This document shows, in pieces, positions 34,408 through 42,877 of a DNA stretch of 64,000 nt (positions are counted from its first letter, which is position 1; each line of letters opens with the position of its first letter). The stretch covers positions 3,536 to 67,535 of the forward strand of contig NZ_BAAALT010000067.1 in the NCBI RefSeq assembly GCF_039528515.1. The letters are read 5' to 3'. Source of the DNA: Luedemannella flava. GTDB taxonomy: Bacteria; Actinomycetota; Actinomycetes; Mycobacteriales; Micromonosporaceae. Made by a program: the position numbers and the translations under genes. Under the pieces are notes generated by a model. It searched no databases and had not been told where the DNA came from. It saw nothing but the letters and a program-made list of their open reading frames with translations.

Positions 34408-34888
34408 CGCCACATATGCACATCTGACGTCGCCCGGCGCCTGCAGTCACGACACATGCGCACAGTTGGCGGGGTTGAGGGCGTCAAGGCCCGCCAGATG
34501 TGCGCTTCTGGCGAACTTCCAGGCGACCGGCTCACCAGAAGCGCACATCTGGTGGGCGGGGTGGCCTTCCGCCTCGCCAAAAGCTCACATCTGGCGAGCC
34601 CAGGGCGTCGCGCACCCGCCAAAAGCTCACAACTGGCGGAACCAGAGCGTCGCGCACCCGCCAAAAGCTCACAACTGGCGAACCCAGAGCGTCGCGCACC
34701 CGCCAGAAGCTCACATCTGGCGAGCCCAGGGCGTCGCGCTCCCGCCAAAAGCTCACAACTGGCGAGCCCAGGGCGTCGCACACCCGCCAAAAGGTCACAT
34801 GTTGCGGCCCCGGCCCACCTCGCCCCGCCGGATGTGCCCATCCGGCGGACACGGCGCTCACGGGATCGCGACATGTGCACCAGAGGTG
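34408..34888. repeat. Array A: 12 palindromic 22-bp units at 41-42-bp pitch
   Basis: Units begin at 34408, 34450, 34492, 34533, 34575, 34617, 34659, 34701, 34743, 34785, 34826 and 34867. Each has CGCCA and TGGCG (or variants) as arms around a 12-base core related to GATGTGCACATC. Units 5 to 10 have nearly identical 20-bp linkers (ending GCGTCGCGCACC or close variants), forming a near-perfect 42-bp tandem. Unit 4 has CACCA/TGGTG and unit 11 CGCCGG/CCGGCG, compensatory arm changes. The array fills most of the 811-bp gap between glnD and ffh; the rest (34196-34407) shows nothing recognised. Confidence 0.9.
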
Positions 34889-34959
34889 AGCAGATGGCGG
34901 GGTGGGGACGCCTCGCGGACGGGTGAACGTCCGACGGACGGCCGGCAGGTCGGGGAGCG

Positions 34960-37290
34960 TCAGCCGGGGGCGGCTGCCGCCAGGAGGGCGCGTTCGATGC
35001 GGGCCCGGGCCTCGGGGTCGCTCCAGTCGCCGTTGAGGTAGAAGGCGTCCACGATGTCCGCGCCGAGCGTCGAGATGCGCGCCGCGCGGATGTCCGCGCC
35101 GGTCTCCTCCAGCGCGCGGGCGACCCGGAACAGCAGGCCGACGTCGTCGCCGGCGCGCAGTTCGAGGATCGCCGCGTCGGTGGCGCCGTCGACCGCCCAG
35201 ACGACCCGCGGCGGTGGCGGGGCGACGCCGCGGTTCGTCGAGCGCAGCCGGCTGGCCCGGGCGCGGGCGGCCAGGGCCTCGTCGACGCGCAGTTCGCCGC
35301 TGACGGCGCGGCGTACGTCGCCGACGAGGCGTTCGCGGTCGGGGCCGGCGGCGTCGCGCGGCTGCACCCGGCAGACGACGATCGCCACCTCCCGGCCGAG
35401 GCCGCCGTCCACGGGCACCGTCGAGGCGTCCACGGAGACGACGTCGAGGCGGTGCAGGGTGAGGCAGCCGGCGACGGAGGCGAGCAGGCCGGGCCGGTCG
35501 TACGCGGCGACGACGACCCGGTCGGGCGTCAGCTCCACGGCCGGCAGGGCGCCCGTGGCCAACACGGCGTAGCGGGTGTCCAGCGAGGGCGGCGCGGCGA
35601 CGATGCCGCTCTCCAGGGCCGTACGCACGCGGTGGACCAGGTCGGCGACGAGGCGTTCCTTCCACGCCGACCAGGCGGCCGGGCCGGTCGCGGCGGCGTC
35701 GGCGCGGCTGAGCGCGTGGAGGAGCTCGAGGGTGTCCACGTCGCCGACGCAGTCGACGACGTGCCGGACGGTCTCCGGGTCGGCGAGGTCACGCCGGGTG
35801 GCGACCTCGGGCAGCAGCAGGTGGTGCCGGACCAGTGTGCCGATGACCGACGCGTCCTCGCGACTGATGCCGATGGAGGTGGCGAGGCGCACGGCGACGT
35901 CGACGCCGACGACGGAGTGGTCGCCGGGCAGGCCCTTGCCGATGTCGTGCAGCAGCGCGCCGAGGCTCAGCAGGTCGGGCCGGGCGACCTCGCGGGCGAA
36001 GCGCGCCGCGTGGCCGACGGTCTCGATGAGGTGCCGGTCGAGGGTGTACCGGTGCACCGGGTTGTGCTGGGGGGCGCTGCGGATCCGGGCCCACTCCGGC
36101 AGCCAGGTGCTGACCAGGCCGAACCGGTCGCACGCCTCCCAGGTCTCGACCAGCGCCGGGCCGGAGCCGAGAAGCTGGGCGAACGCGGCGCGGGCGGACG
36201 CCGGCCACGGTCGGGGCAGGGGCGGGCAGCGCCGGGCGAGCCATTCGAGCGTGCCGGGCGAGATGCGCAGCCCGTTGCGGGCGGCCGCGGCGGCCACGCG
36301 CAGCGACAGGGTCGGGTCGACCGTCGGGGTGACGGCGGCGCGGGCGAGCACGACCTCGCCGTCCTGGGCGACCACGTCGGGCGCCACGGGCACCCGTACG
36401 GTCGGGGTTGTCCTTCGCGGACCGCGACGCTGCACGGCCAGCCAGCGTTCGGCGGCGCGCAGGGCGTCGTCGACGGCGTACGCGATCGCGCGGGCGTCGT
36501 CGGTGACCCGGCGGCGTAGGGCGTCGCCCCCGCCGAGGAGCTCGAGCATGCCGCCGACCTCGGCGAGGTCCTGGGCGAAGAGGCGGTCACGGCGCCGGCC
36601 GGCGACGAGGTGCAGCGCGTCGCGCACGTCGAGCAGACGGGTGTACGCGGCCCGGACGGGCGGCCGCCACGCGTCGGCGACCTGGGCGTACCCGACGCCG
36701 CGCAGGACGCGGACGTCGCGCAGGCCGCCGCGGGCCTCCTTGATGTCACCGTCGAGGAGGAAGGCGAGCTCGCCCTGCACGCGCCAGCGGTGGGTGGTCA
36801 GCTCGCGCAGCATGGGCAGGTGGTGGCGGGCCTTCTGGCGCCACTGGGCCAGGGTGAGGTCGCGCAGTTGCGCGGTGAGCTCCGCCGAGCCGGTGAGGTG
36901 ACGGGCGTCGAGCAGGCCGAGGCCGGCCTTGGTGTCCTCGGCGGCCACGCCGAGCGCCTCGTCGATGGTGCGTACGGAGTGGTCGAGGGTGAGTCCGGCG
37001 TCCCAGATGGGGTACCAGATCTTCTCCGCGACCGCGCCGATGTCGCGCAGCCCGCGGTGGATCAGCACGAGGTCGAGGTCGGCGTAGGGGGCCATCTCCA
37101 GCCGGCCCAGGCCCCCGAGCGCGACGAGGGCCACCTCGCCCGCGGCGTCGCCCGCCGCGGCTTCGAACAGATCGGAGAGCCAGACGTCGAGCGCCGCCGC
37201 ACGCTGCTCGCGTGCGGCGGCGCCTACGCCGGTTCGACCGATCATGGATTTGGGGTCGGACTCCATGGGGGTTCGGGTCTCCACATCCAT
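34960..37290 (-). CDS. glnD: Bifunctional PII uridylyl/adenylyltransferase GlnD
   Basis: 776 aa. The order is a nucleotidyltransferase domain (GGLGRLEMAPYADLDLVLIH, about 60-80), a GlnD linker domain, an HD domain (LLHDIGKGLPGDHSVVG, about 440-458; HHLLLPEVA) and two ACT-like domains (about 580-650 and 690-765). It modifies and demodifies PII in response to glutamine; in actinobacteria PII is usually adenylylated. The ATG at 37290 is preferred over an upstream TTG. It is 19 bp downstream of glnB. Confidence 0.96.
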   Translation of the reverse strand: MDVETRTPMESDPKSMIGRTGVGAAAREQRAAALDVWLSDLFEAAAGDAAGEVALVALGGLGRLEMAPYADLDLVLIHRGLRDIGAVAEKIWYPIWDAGLTLDHSVRTIDEALGVAAEDTKAGLGLLDARHLTGSAELTAQLRDLTLAQWRQKARHHLPMLRELTTHRWRVQGELAFLLDGDIKEARGGLRDVRVLRGVGYAQVADAWRPPVRAAYTRLLDVRDALHLVAGRRRDRLFAQDLAEVGGMLELLGGGDALRRRVTDDARAIAYAVDDALRAAERWLAVQRRGPRRTTPTVRVPVAPDVVAQDGEVVLARAAVTPTVDPTLSLRVAAAAARNGLRISPGTLEWLARRCPPLPRPWPASARAAFAQLLGSGPALVETWEACDRFGLVSTWLPEWARIRSAPQHNPVHRYTLDRHLIETVGHAARFAREVARPDLLSLGALLHDIGKGLPGDHSVVGVDVAVRLATSIGISREDASVIGTLVRHHLLLPEVATRRDLADPETVRHVVDCVGDVDTLELLHALSRADAAATGPAAWSAWKERLVADLVHRVRTALESGIVAAPPSLDTRYAVLATGALPAVELTPDRVVVAAYDRPGLLASVAGCLTLHRLDVVSVDASTVPVDGGLGREVAIVVCRVQPRDAAGPDRERLVGDVRRAVSGELRVDEALAARARASRLRSTNRGVAPPPPRVVWAVDGATDAAILELRAGDDVGLLFRVARALEETGADIRAARISTLGADIVDAFYLNGDWSDPEARARIERALLAAAAPG

Positions 37291-37309
37291 GATCAATAAG
37301 TGGTCAGGA

Positions 37310-37648
37310 CTAGAGCGCGTCGAGGCCGCGCTCGCCGGTGCGGACCCGGATCACCTCTTCGACCGGGGCGACCCAGACCTTCCCGTCACCGATCTTGCCG
37401 GTGCGGGAGGCGCTGACCACGGCGTCAACGACCTTCTCCACGTCGATCTCGTCGATGAGAACCTCAACGCGGATCTTGGGAAGGAACTCCACCGTGTACT
37501 CGGCACCCCGGTACACCTCGGTGTGGCCCTTCTGCCGACCGTAACCCTGAACCTCGCTGACGGTCATGCCCGCGACGCCCATGGCGTGCAGAGCCTCCTT
37601 GACCGCATCGAGCTGGTGCGGCTTGATGACCGCGGTCACCAGCTTCAT
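37310..37648 (-). CDS. glnB: Nitrogen regulatory protein PII
   Basis: 112 aa from ATG 37648 (MKLVTAVIKPHQLDAVKEAL). The T-loop GYGRQKGHTEVYRGAEYTVE holds the modified Tyr51, and TGKIGDGKVWV is the B-loop. It senses 2-oxoglutarate and ATP/ADP and controls AmtB and nitrogen metabolism. It lies between amtB and glnD in the standard order, with a 35-bp gap from amtB. Confidence 0.98.
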   Translation of the reverse strand: MKLVTAVIKPHQLDAVKEALHAMGVAGMTVSEVQGYGRQKGHTEVYRGAEYTVEFLPKIRVEVLIDEIDVEKVVDAVVSASRTGKIGDGKVWVAPVEEVIRVRTGERGLDAL

Positions 37649-37683
37649 GCTCAACCCCTCCATTCGAGGACGCTCCGTCGACC

Positions 37684-39087
37684 TTAGCCTGCAACCTTTT
37701 CGGCGGGAGCTTCCGCCGATTTCTCCGGAGCCCCGGAGGGAGAGATGCCCGCGAGGGCGAACGCGCCGGCGCTGCTGCCGCCGCCACCGGGCGTGGTGTC
37801 GTACGCGCTCTCCGCGTGCTCGGCCACGTCGATGCCGTCGACCTCGGCCTCAGGCGAGACGCGGAACCCGATGGTGACCTTGATGATCAGCGCCAGCAGG
37901 GCCGCGATCGCGAACGAGTAGACCGTGACGACGCCGCTTGCCCGGAACTGGTTCCACAGCTGCGTCCAGCCGCCGCCGTAGAGCAGACCGTTGTTCGCGT
38001 TGAGGAACTTCTCGTCCGTGATCCAGGAGTTGATGAAGTCGTTGGCGAAGAAGCCCAGCGACAGCGAGCCGATCCAGCCACCGATGAAGTGGACCGCGAC
38101 GACGTCGAGCGAGTCGTCGAAGCCGAACTTGTACTTCAGGGCGACGGCCAGCGAGCAGACCACACCGGCGACGACACCGAGGACCACCGCGTAGAACGGC
38201 GAGATGAAGCCACAGGCGGGGGTGATGGCGACCAGACCCGCGACCGCACCGGAGGAGGCGCCGACGAGGGTGGGCTTGCCGTCGCGGATCCACTCGACGA
38301 GGATCCAGCCCATCAGGGCGGCGGCGGTCGCGACCTGCGTGTTGACGAACGCGGCCGCCGCGGTCCCGTCGGCGGCCAGCTCGGAGCCGGCGTTGAAGCC
38401 GAACCAGCCGAACCACAGCAGGCCGGCGCCGAGCGCCACGAACGGCACGTTGTGCGGCTTGAAGCTCTCCTTCGGCCAGCCGACGCGCTTGCCCAGCACC
38501 AGGGCCACGGCCAGGGCCGCCGCACCGGCGTTGATGTGGACCGCCGTACCACCGGCGAAGTCCAGCGCGTGGAAGTCCGACCAGATGAAGCCGCCGCCCC
38601 AGACCCAGTGGGCCACGGGGACGTAGACCAGCGTGAACCAGCCGGTCGCGAAGACCAGCCAGCCGGCGAACTTGGTCCGGTCCGACAGCGCGCCGCTGAT
38701 CAGGGCGACCGTGATGATGGCGAACATCATCTGGAAGGCCATGAACACGTACGTCGGCACGCCGGTGATGTCACCGAGCCAGAGCTCGCTGTAGATCACA
38801 TCGGTCTTGTCACCCGTGTACTGGGTGAAGCTGCCGATGAACTTGTTCCACCCGCTGTCGCCGTTGACGCCGAAGGACAGCGAGAAACCGTAGATGAGCC
38901 ACAGCACGGAGATGAGCCCGATGGACGAGAAGCTCATCATCATCATGTTGAGCACGCTCTTGGACCGGTTCAGGCCACCGTAGAAAAAGGCCAGCCCCGG
39001 CGTCATGAGCAGAACGAGTGCGGACGACACCAGCAACCAGGTGGTGTTACCCGGGTTGAGGGTCGGTCCTTCGACGAGCAGAGGCAC
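37684..39087 (-). CDS. amtB: Ammonium transporter AmtB
   Basis: 467 aa with eleven membrane helices. The pore twin histidines are in GGTAVHINAGAAALA and VAVHFIGGWIGSL; the opening NTTWLLVSSALVLLMTPGLAFFYGG is family-typical. A Pro/Ser/Ala-rich cytoplasmic tail follows. The GTG at 39087 has AAGGAGGGG at the right distance; in-frame upstream codons have none. It is the first gene of the leftward amtB-glnB-glnD operon with a GlnR-like site upstream. Confidence 0.97.
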   Translation of the reverse strand: MPLLVEGPTLNPGNTTWLLVSSALVLLMTPGLAFFYGGLNRSKSVLNMMMMSFSSIGLISVLWLIYGFSLSFGVNGDSGWNKFIGSFTQYTGDKTDVIYSELWLGDITGVPTYVFMAFQMMFAIITVALISGALSDRTKFAGWLVFATGWFTLVYVPVAHWVWGGGFIWSDFHALDFAGGTAVHINAGAAALAVALVLGKRVGWPKESFKPHNVPFVALGAGLLWFGWFGFNAGSELAADGTAAAAFVNTQVATAAALMGWILVEWIRDGKPTLVGASSGAVAGLVAITPACGFISPFYAVVLGVVAGVVCSLAVALKYKFGFDDSLDVVAVHFIGGWIGSLSLGFFANDFINSWITDEKFLNANNGLLYGGGWTQLWNQFRASGVVTVYSFAIAALLALIIKVTIGFRVSPEAEVDGIDVAEHAESAYDTTPGGGGSSAGAFALAGISPSGAPEKSAEAPAEKVAG

Positions 39088-39174
39088 GCTGCCCCTCCTT
39101 GGATTGAGAATCCTCCCTTCCGACGCTGGCAGCGATGCCGGTACGTCGGATGGCGGGAAGCGTCGCGTACCGCT

Positions 39175-39223
39175 GTTTCGCGCAAGGTCCCCGATAGGTT
39201 TCCAGACCGTCACCATGTGTTTC
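39175..39223 (-). promoter_or_regulatory. GlnR-like operator upstream of amtB
   Basis: Read leftward, the segment gives GAAAC-N5-GTGAC-N6-GAAAC-N6-GGGAC-N7-GAAAC. The central GTGAC-N6-GAAAC (39198-39213) is an exact match to the actinobacterial GlnR box gTnAC-N6-GaAAC, with flanking repeats close to the expected phase. It is 88-136 bp upstream of the amtB start and would activate the operon in nitrogen limitation. Confidence 0.65.
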
Positions 39224-39311
39224 GTACGTGTGAAGGACGCCACACCTCTCCCGGTCACGGCCGTTCAACTGACCATGGAAGGGGTTTACCGGCCCCACTA
39301 GCATCGCGGTC

Positions 39312-40004
39312 ATGCCTCGACCCCGGGTCCTCCTCACCACCGCCGTCACCCTGCTCGCCGTGCTCGCCGGGACCGCCGGCTGCGGCCCGAAGAAGGCCGC
39401 CCCGGCCAGTCTTCCGGCCGGATCTGAGCTGCTCACGAAGGCCGCCGCGAAGATGAAGGAGGTGACCGACGCCCACGTCGTCATCACCGTGGACGGCACC
39501 CTGCCGGACCTCCCGATGAAGAAGGCCGACGGCGTGATCACCCGGGCGGGCGATGCCAAGGGCACCGTTCAGCTGGAACAGTTCACCCTCCTGGTTGAGC
39601 TTTCGTTCGTGATCGTCAACAAGACCGCCTACCTCAAGGGCCCGACGGGCGGCTGGGCCACCCAGCCGATGAGCCAGCTGACCGGTGTCTTCGACCCGGC
39701 CGCCGTGCTCGACCCGAACCGCGGCGTGGCCAACGTGCTCGCTACGGCGACCAACGGCGCCACCCAGGGCAAGGAGACGGTCGACGGCAAGGAGACCTAC
39801 AAGGTCTCGGCCACCTTCGCGGACGCCGCGATGGGCCAGCTCCTGCCGGGCATCGGCACGGGCATCACCGGCCAGGTGTGGCTCGACACCGTCGACTCCA
39901 CCCTGCGCAAGGCGTCGTTCGTGGTGCCCGGCGCGGACAAGCCCGCGACGGTCACCCTCACCGTCGACCAGATCAACTCCGGGGTCACGATCAGTGCTCC
40001 CTGA
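39312..40004 (+). CDS. lprG: LprG/LppX family lipoprotein
   Basis: 230 aa. Signal peptide with lipobox LAGTAGC (Cys at about residue 24), then the LppX_LprAFG fold (EVTDAHVVITVDGTLPDLPMKKADGVITRAG; TYKVSATFADAAMG; VTLTVDQINSGVTISAP). Mycobacterial LprG binds triacylated lipids and works with the MFS protein encoded by the next gene. Here the MFS gene starts inside the lprG 3' end (11-bp overlap). Divergent from amtB. Confidence 0.88.
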   Translation: MPRPRVLLTTAVTLLAVLAGTAGCGPKKAAPASLPAGSELLTKAAAKMKEVTDAHVVITVDGTLPDLPMKKADGVITRAGDAKGTVQLEQFTLLVELSFVIVNKTAYLKGPTGGWATQPMSQLTGVFDPAAVLDPNRGVANVLATATNGATQGKETVDGKETYKVSATFADAAMGQLLPGIGTGITGQVWLDTVDSTLRKASFVVPGADKPATVTLTVDQINSGVTISAP

Positions 40005-41592
40005 CGTAGCTGCCGCGCCACGCGCGGGGCGGCGGGCCGCGATCGGCGTCACCGGCGCCGCCGTGCTGCTCGCCGCCCTCGACGCGTACGTGGTGGTGAC
40101 GATCCTCGTCACCCTCGCCAAGGACCTCAGCGTCCCCGTCAACCACCTGGAGCGGGTCACCCCGGTCGTCACGGGCTACCTGCTCGGCTACGTGGCCGGC
40201 ATGCCGCTACTGGGCAGCCTGTCCGACCGCTACGGCCGCCGCCCGCTCATCCAGATCTGCCTGGCGGGCTTCGCGATCGGCTCGGCCCTGACCGCGTTCG
40301 CCCCGGGCGTCGCCCTGCTCGTCGTCGGCCGGGCGGTGCAGGGCCTCGCCGGCGGCGCGCTGCTGCCCGTGACGATGGCGCTGGTCGGGGACCTGTTCGC
40401 CGCCGCGACCCGCCCGGTGGCGCTCGGCATGGTGGGCGCCGCGCAGGAGCTGGGTAGCGTACTCGGCCCCCTCTACGGCGCGGGCATCGCGGCGTGGCTG
40501 GGCTGGCGCGGCATCTTCTGGATCAACGTGCCGCTCACGCTGATCGCGATGGTCGCGGTCCACGTCGCCCTCAAACCTTTGGCGGGTACGGCCCACAGCG
40601 CGCCGGCGCCGGCGGACTCGCCGGGCAGTGCGGAGGATCCGGGCGCGCCAACCGCCGCCGCCCCGCGCGCGGGTGTCGACGTGGTCGGCGGGCTGCTGCT
40701 CGCCGCGTGCCTCGGGCTGCTCGTCGTCGGGCTGCACAACCCCGACCCGGAGCACGCCGTGCTGCCCCCGTGGGGTCCGGTCACGCTGGCCGCCGCCGGC
40801 GGCGTTTTCCTGGCGTTCCTCGCCTGGGAGGTGTTCGCGGGCCGCACCGGCCGGGCGCGGCTGTTCGACCCGACCGGGGTGGCGCGCGGGCCGTTCCTCG
40901 CCGCGCTGGGCGCGAGCTTCGCGGCCGGCACGGCCCTCATGGTCACCCTCGTCGACGTGGAGCTCGTGGCGCAGACGGCGCTGCGGCTGGACTCCACGGG
41001 CGCGGCGCTCGTGCTGGTCCGGTTCCTCGCGGCGCTGCCCGTGGGCGCCGTCGTGGGCGGATGGCTCGCGCGGAAGGCGGGCGAGCGCTGGGTCACGTTC
41101 GCGGGCCTCGGCGCGGCCGCCGCGGCGTACTCCCTGATGTCGCGGTGGCCGACCGACGTGCTGGCCGCGCGGTACGACCTGGGGCTCGTGAGCCTGCCGC
41201 GGCTGGACACCGACCTCGTCCTGGCCGGCCTGGGGCTGGGCCTGGTGATCGCGCCGCTGTCGGCCGTGGTGCTGCGGCTCGCCCCCGCGGCCCGGCACGG
41301 CACCGCCTCGGCGGCCGTCGTGCTCGCGCGCATGATGGGCATGCTCATCGGCGTCGCCGCGCTCACCGCGTGGGGGCTGCACCGGTTCAAGGAGCTGACC
41401 GCCGACCTCGCCACGCCGCTGCCGTTCGGCGTGACCAAGGAGGAGTTCCAGCGCCAGGCCGACGCCTACGCGGTGGCGCTCAACGCGGCGCTCCGCACGG
41501 AGTACTCGGAGATCTTCGCCGTCACGGCGGCGGTGTGCGCGGTCGGCGCGCTGCTCGGCCTGCTCCTGTCGAACCGGAGGGAGCTGCGGTGA
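39994..41592 (+). CDS. MFS transporter, P55 (Rv1410c)-like
   Basis: 532 aa from a GTG at 39994 inside lprG. Fourteen-helix MFS drug/lipid-exporter pattern: DAYVVVTILVTLAKDLSV, GSLSDRYGRRPLIQ (motif A), GRAVQGLAGGALLPV and ELGSVLGPLYGAGIA (motif C). The large central loop (PAPADSPGSAEDPGAPTAAA) is typical. Coupling to lprG repeats the mycobacterial lprG-Rv1410c arrangement for moving triacylglycerides or lipoglycans to the envelope. Confidence 0.9.
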   Translation: MLPDVAAAPRAGRRAAIGVTGAAVLLAALDAYVVVTILVTLAKDLSVPVNHLERVTPVVTGYLLGYVAGMPLLGSLSDRYGRRPLIQICLAGFAIGSALTAFAPGVALLVVGRAVQGLAGGALLPVTMALVGDLFAAATRPVALGMVGAAQELGSVLGPLYGAGIAAWLGWRGIFWINVPLTLIAMVAVHVALKPLAGTAHSAPAPADSPGSAEDPGAPTAAAPRAGVDVVGGLLLAACLGLLVVGLHNPDPEHAVLPPWGPVTLAAAGGVFLAFLAWEVFAGRTGRARLFDPTGVARGPFLAALGASFAAGTALMVTLVDVELVAQTALRLDSTGAALVLVRFLAALPVGAVVGGWLARKAGERWVTFAGLGAAAAAYSLMSRWPTDVLAARYDLGLVSLPRLDTDLVLAGLGLGLVIAPLSAVVLRLAPAARHGTASAAVVLARMMGMLIGVAALTAWGLHRFKELTADLATPLPFGVTKEEFQRQADAYAVALNAALRTEYSEIFAVTAAVCAVGALLGLLLSNRRELR

Positions 41593-42137
41593 CCAGTTCC
41601 GGGCCCGCCGACCCGTCCCCGGCGTATCCGCCCCCGCCGCCACCCACCTGGTGGCCGCAGCAGCCGCCGCCGACCCGCTGGCCCGCAGCGCCACCGCCGG
41701 GCCGGCCGCCGCGACGCACGGTGCTGTGGATCGTCGGCGGGGTGGTCGCCGTCCTGCTTCTCGCCATCTGTGCCGTTGGGGCCGTGGGCGTGCTCTGGTG
41801 GCTGCGTGCCGGCAACCCCGCCAGCACCGCGACACCGGCCCCGACTGAGACATTCGCGCCGGTCAACGTCGCGGTGAACGGTCTGGGGACCTACGACTGC
41901 GTCGCGGTCGACAGGCTGGACGGCGCCACCGTCGGCGAGGTCCACGCTCACGAGGTCGAGTGCACCGACGAGGACGCACGCTACCAGGTACTCGGCGTGA
42001 TCACCGACGTGTCCCGCGATCGTGCGCTCAACACCGCCACATGCACGTTCACCGACTCCCTCGGCGGCATCTGGACCAGCACCGACGGCCGTACCGGCAC
42101 GATGCTCTGCCTCGGCGACATCTTCTGGTCCGGGTGA
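41589..42137 (+). CDS. Single-pass membrane protein with Pro-rich tail, unknown function
   Basis: 182 aa from a GTG at 41589 overlapping the transporter stop (GTGA). N-terminal Pro/Trp-rich cytoplasmic segment (PPPPPPTWWPQQPPP), one TM helix (TVLWIVGGVVAVLLLAICAV), then an extracellular domain with several Cys (YDCVAVDRL, EVECTDEDAR, TCTFTDSL, MLCLGDIFW), suggesting two disulfides. Third gene of the lprG operon; possibly a helper of the exporter. Confidence 0.8.
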   Translation: MTSSGPADPSPAYPPPPPPTWWPQQPPPTRWPAAPPPGRPPRRTVLWIVGGVVAVLLLAICAVGAVGVLWWLRAGNPASTATPAPTETFAPVNVAVNGLGTYDCVAVDRLDGATVGEVHAHEVECTDEDARYQVLGVITDVSRDRALNTATCTFTDSLGGIWTSTDGRTGTMLCLGDIFWSG

Positions 42138-42162
42138 CGCCGGCGGTAACTGACCGGGGGTA

Positions 42163-42200
42163 CGGCGGGAACCGGCCCTTCCAGGGGCAGGTTCCCGCCG
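42163..42200. terminator. Bidirectional hairpin between convergent genes
   Basis: CGGCGGGAACC (42163-42173) and GGTTCCCGCCG (42190-42200) form a perfect 11-bp stem with a 16-base loop between the lprG operon and the leftward DUF305 gene. Confidence 0.65.
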
Positions 42201-42209
42201 CAACCGAGG

Positions 42210-42806
42210 TTAGAGGCGGGCCAGGATCGCCTTCATCGTGACGATCTCCGCCTCCTGGGCCGTGATGATCTGCTGGGCCAGGGCCTTCGCCTCGGGGTTG
42301 GACCCGTCCGCGAGCTCGGTCCTGGCCATCGTGATCGCGCCCTCGTGGTGGGCGATCATGTGCGTGGCGTACAGCTTGTCGAACTCCTTGCCGGTGGCCG
42401 CCTTCAGCTTGGCCATGTCGGCGGCGCTCACCATGCCCGCCATCCCGTGGCCCATGTCCATGGGCATGTGGGTGGGCTGGCCCCAGGCCGTCAGCCAGCC
42501 CGTCATGGTGGCGATCTCCGGCGCCTGGGCGCCCTTGATCTGCGCCGCCAGCGCGGCGACCTCGGCGTCCGCGACCCGGCCGGTGGCCAGCTCGGACATC
42601 TCCACGGCCTGCTGGTGATGCGGGATCATCATCTGCGCGAACATGATGTCCGCCTGGTTGGCGGCCGCCGTGCCCGATGCGCCGGCGCTCTGGCCGTGCG
42701 GCATGGTCGGCATGGGGTGGCCGGTCTGGTGACCGCCCGAACAGCCGGCGAGCGCGAGGACCAGGCCGACCGCGCCGACACACAGCGCCTTGCGAGCAGT
42801 GAACAT
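42210..42806 (-). CDS. DUF305 lipoprotein, His/Met-rich
   Basis: 198 aa from ATG 42806. Lipobox LALAGCSG gives a lipidated Cys at about residue 22. Two ferritin-like DUF305 halves carry MMIPHHQQAVEMS and MIAHHEGAITMAR, plus Met/His-rich MPMDMGHGMAGM, features that suggest a periplasmic/extracellular copper or metal-binding role. The next leftward gene upstream encodes a His-rich membrane protein of similar theme. Confidence 0.92.
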   Translation of the reverse strand: MFTARKALCVGAVGLVLALAGCSGGHQTGHPMPTMPHGQSAGASGTAAANQADIMFAQMMIPHHQQAVEMSELATGRVADAEVAALAAQIKGAQAPEIATMTGWLTAWGQPTHMPMDMGHGMAGMVSAADMAKLKAATGKEFDKLYATHMIAHHEGAITMARTELADGSNPEAKALAQQIITAQEAEIVTMKAILARL

Positions 42807-42877
42807 ATGGAGAAAACCCTTCGGTGAGAAACGACGTACGGACAGCGACCAGCCACGGAACAACCCGTGGGGGCGTC

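Noticed and set aside
34408..34888. CRISPR array
   Set aside because: Units are imperfect, linkers are partly conserved between neighbouring units and only 19-20 bp, units vary within the palindrome, and no cas genes are present.
33793..34926. Repeat-containing protein genes over array A (14-residue repeats in several frames)
   Set aside because: The 42-bp period is divisible by three, so all frames stay open in a GC-rich tandem. Open frames on both strands, no ribosome sites and repeat-driven composition indicate non-coding DNA.
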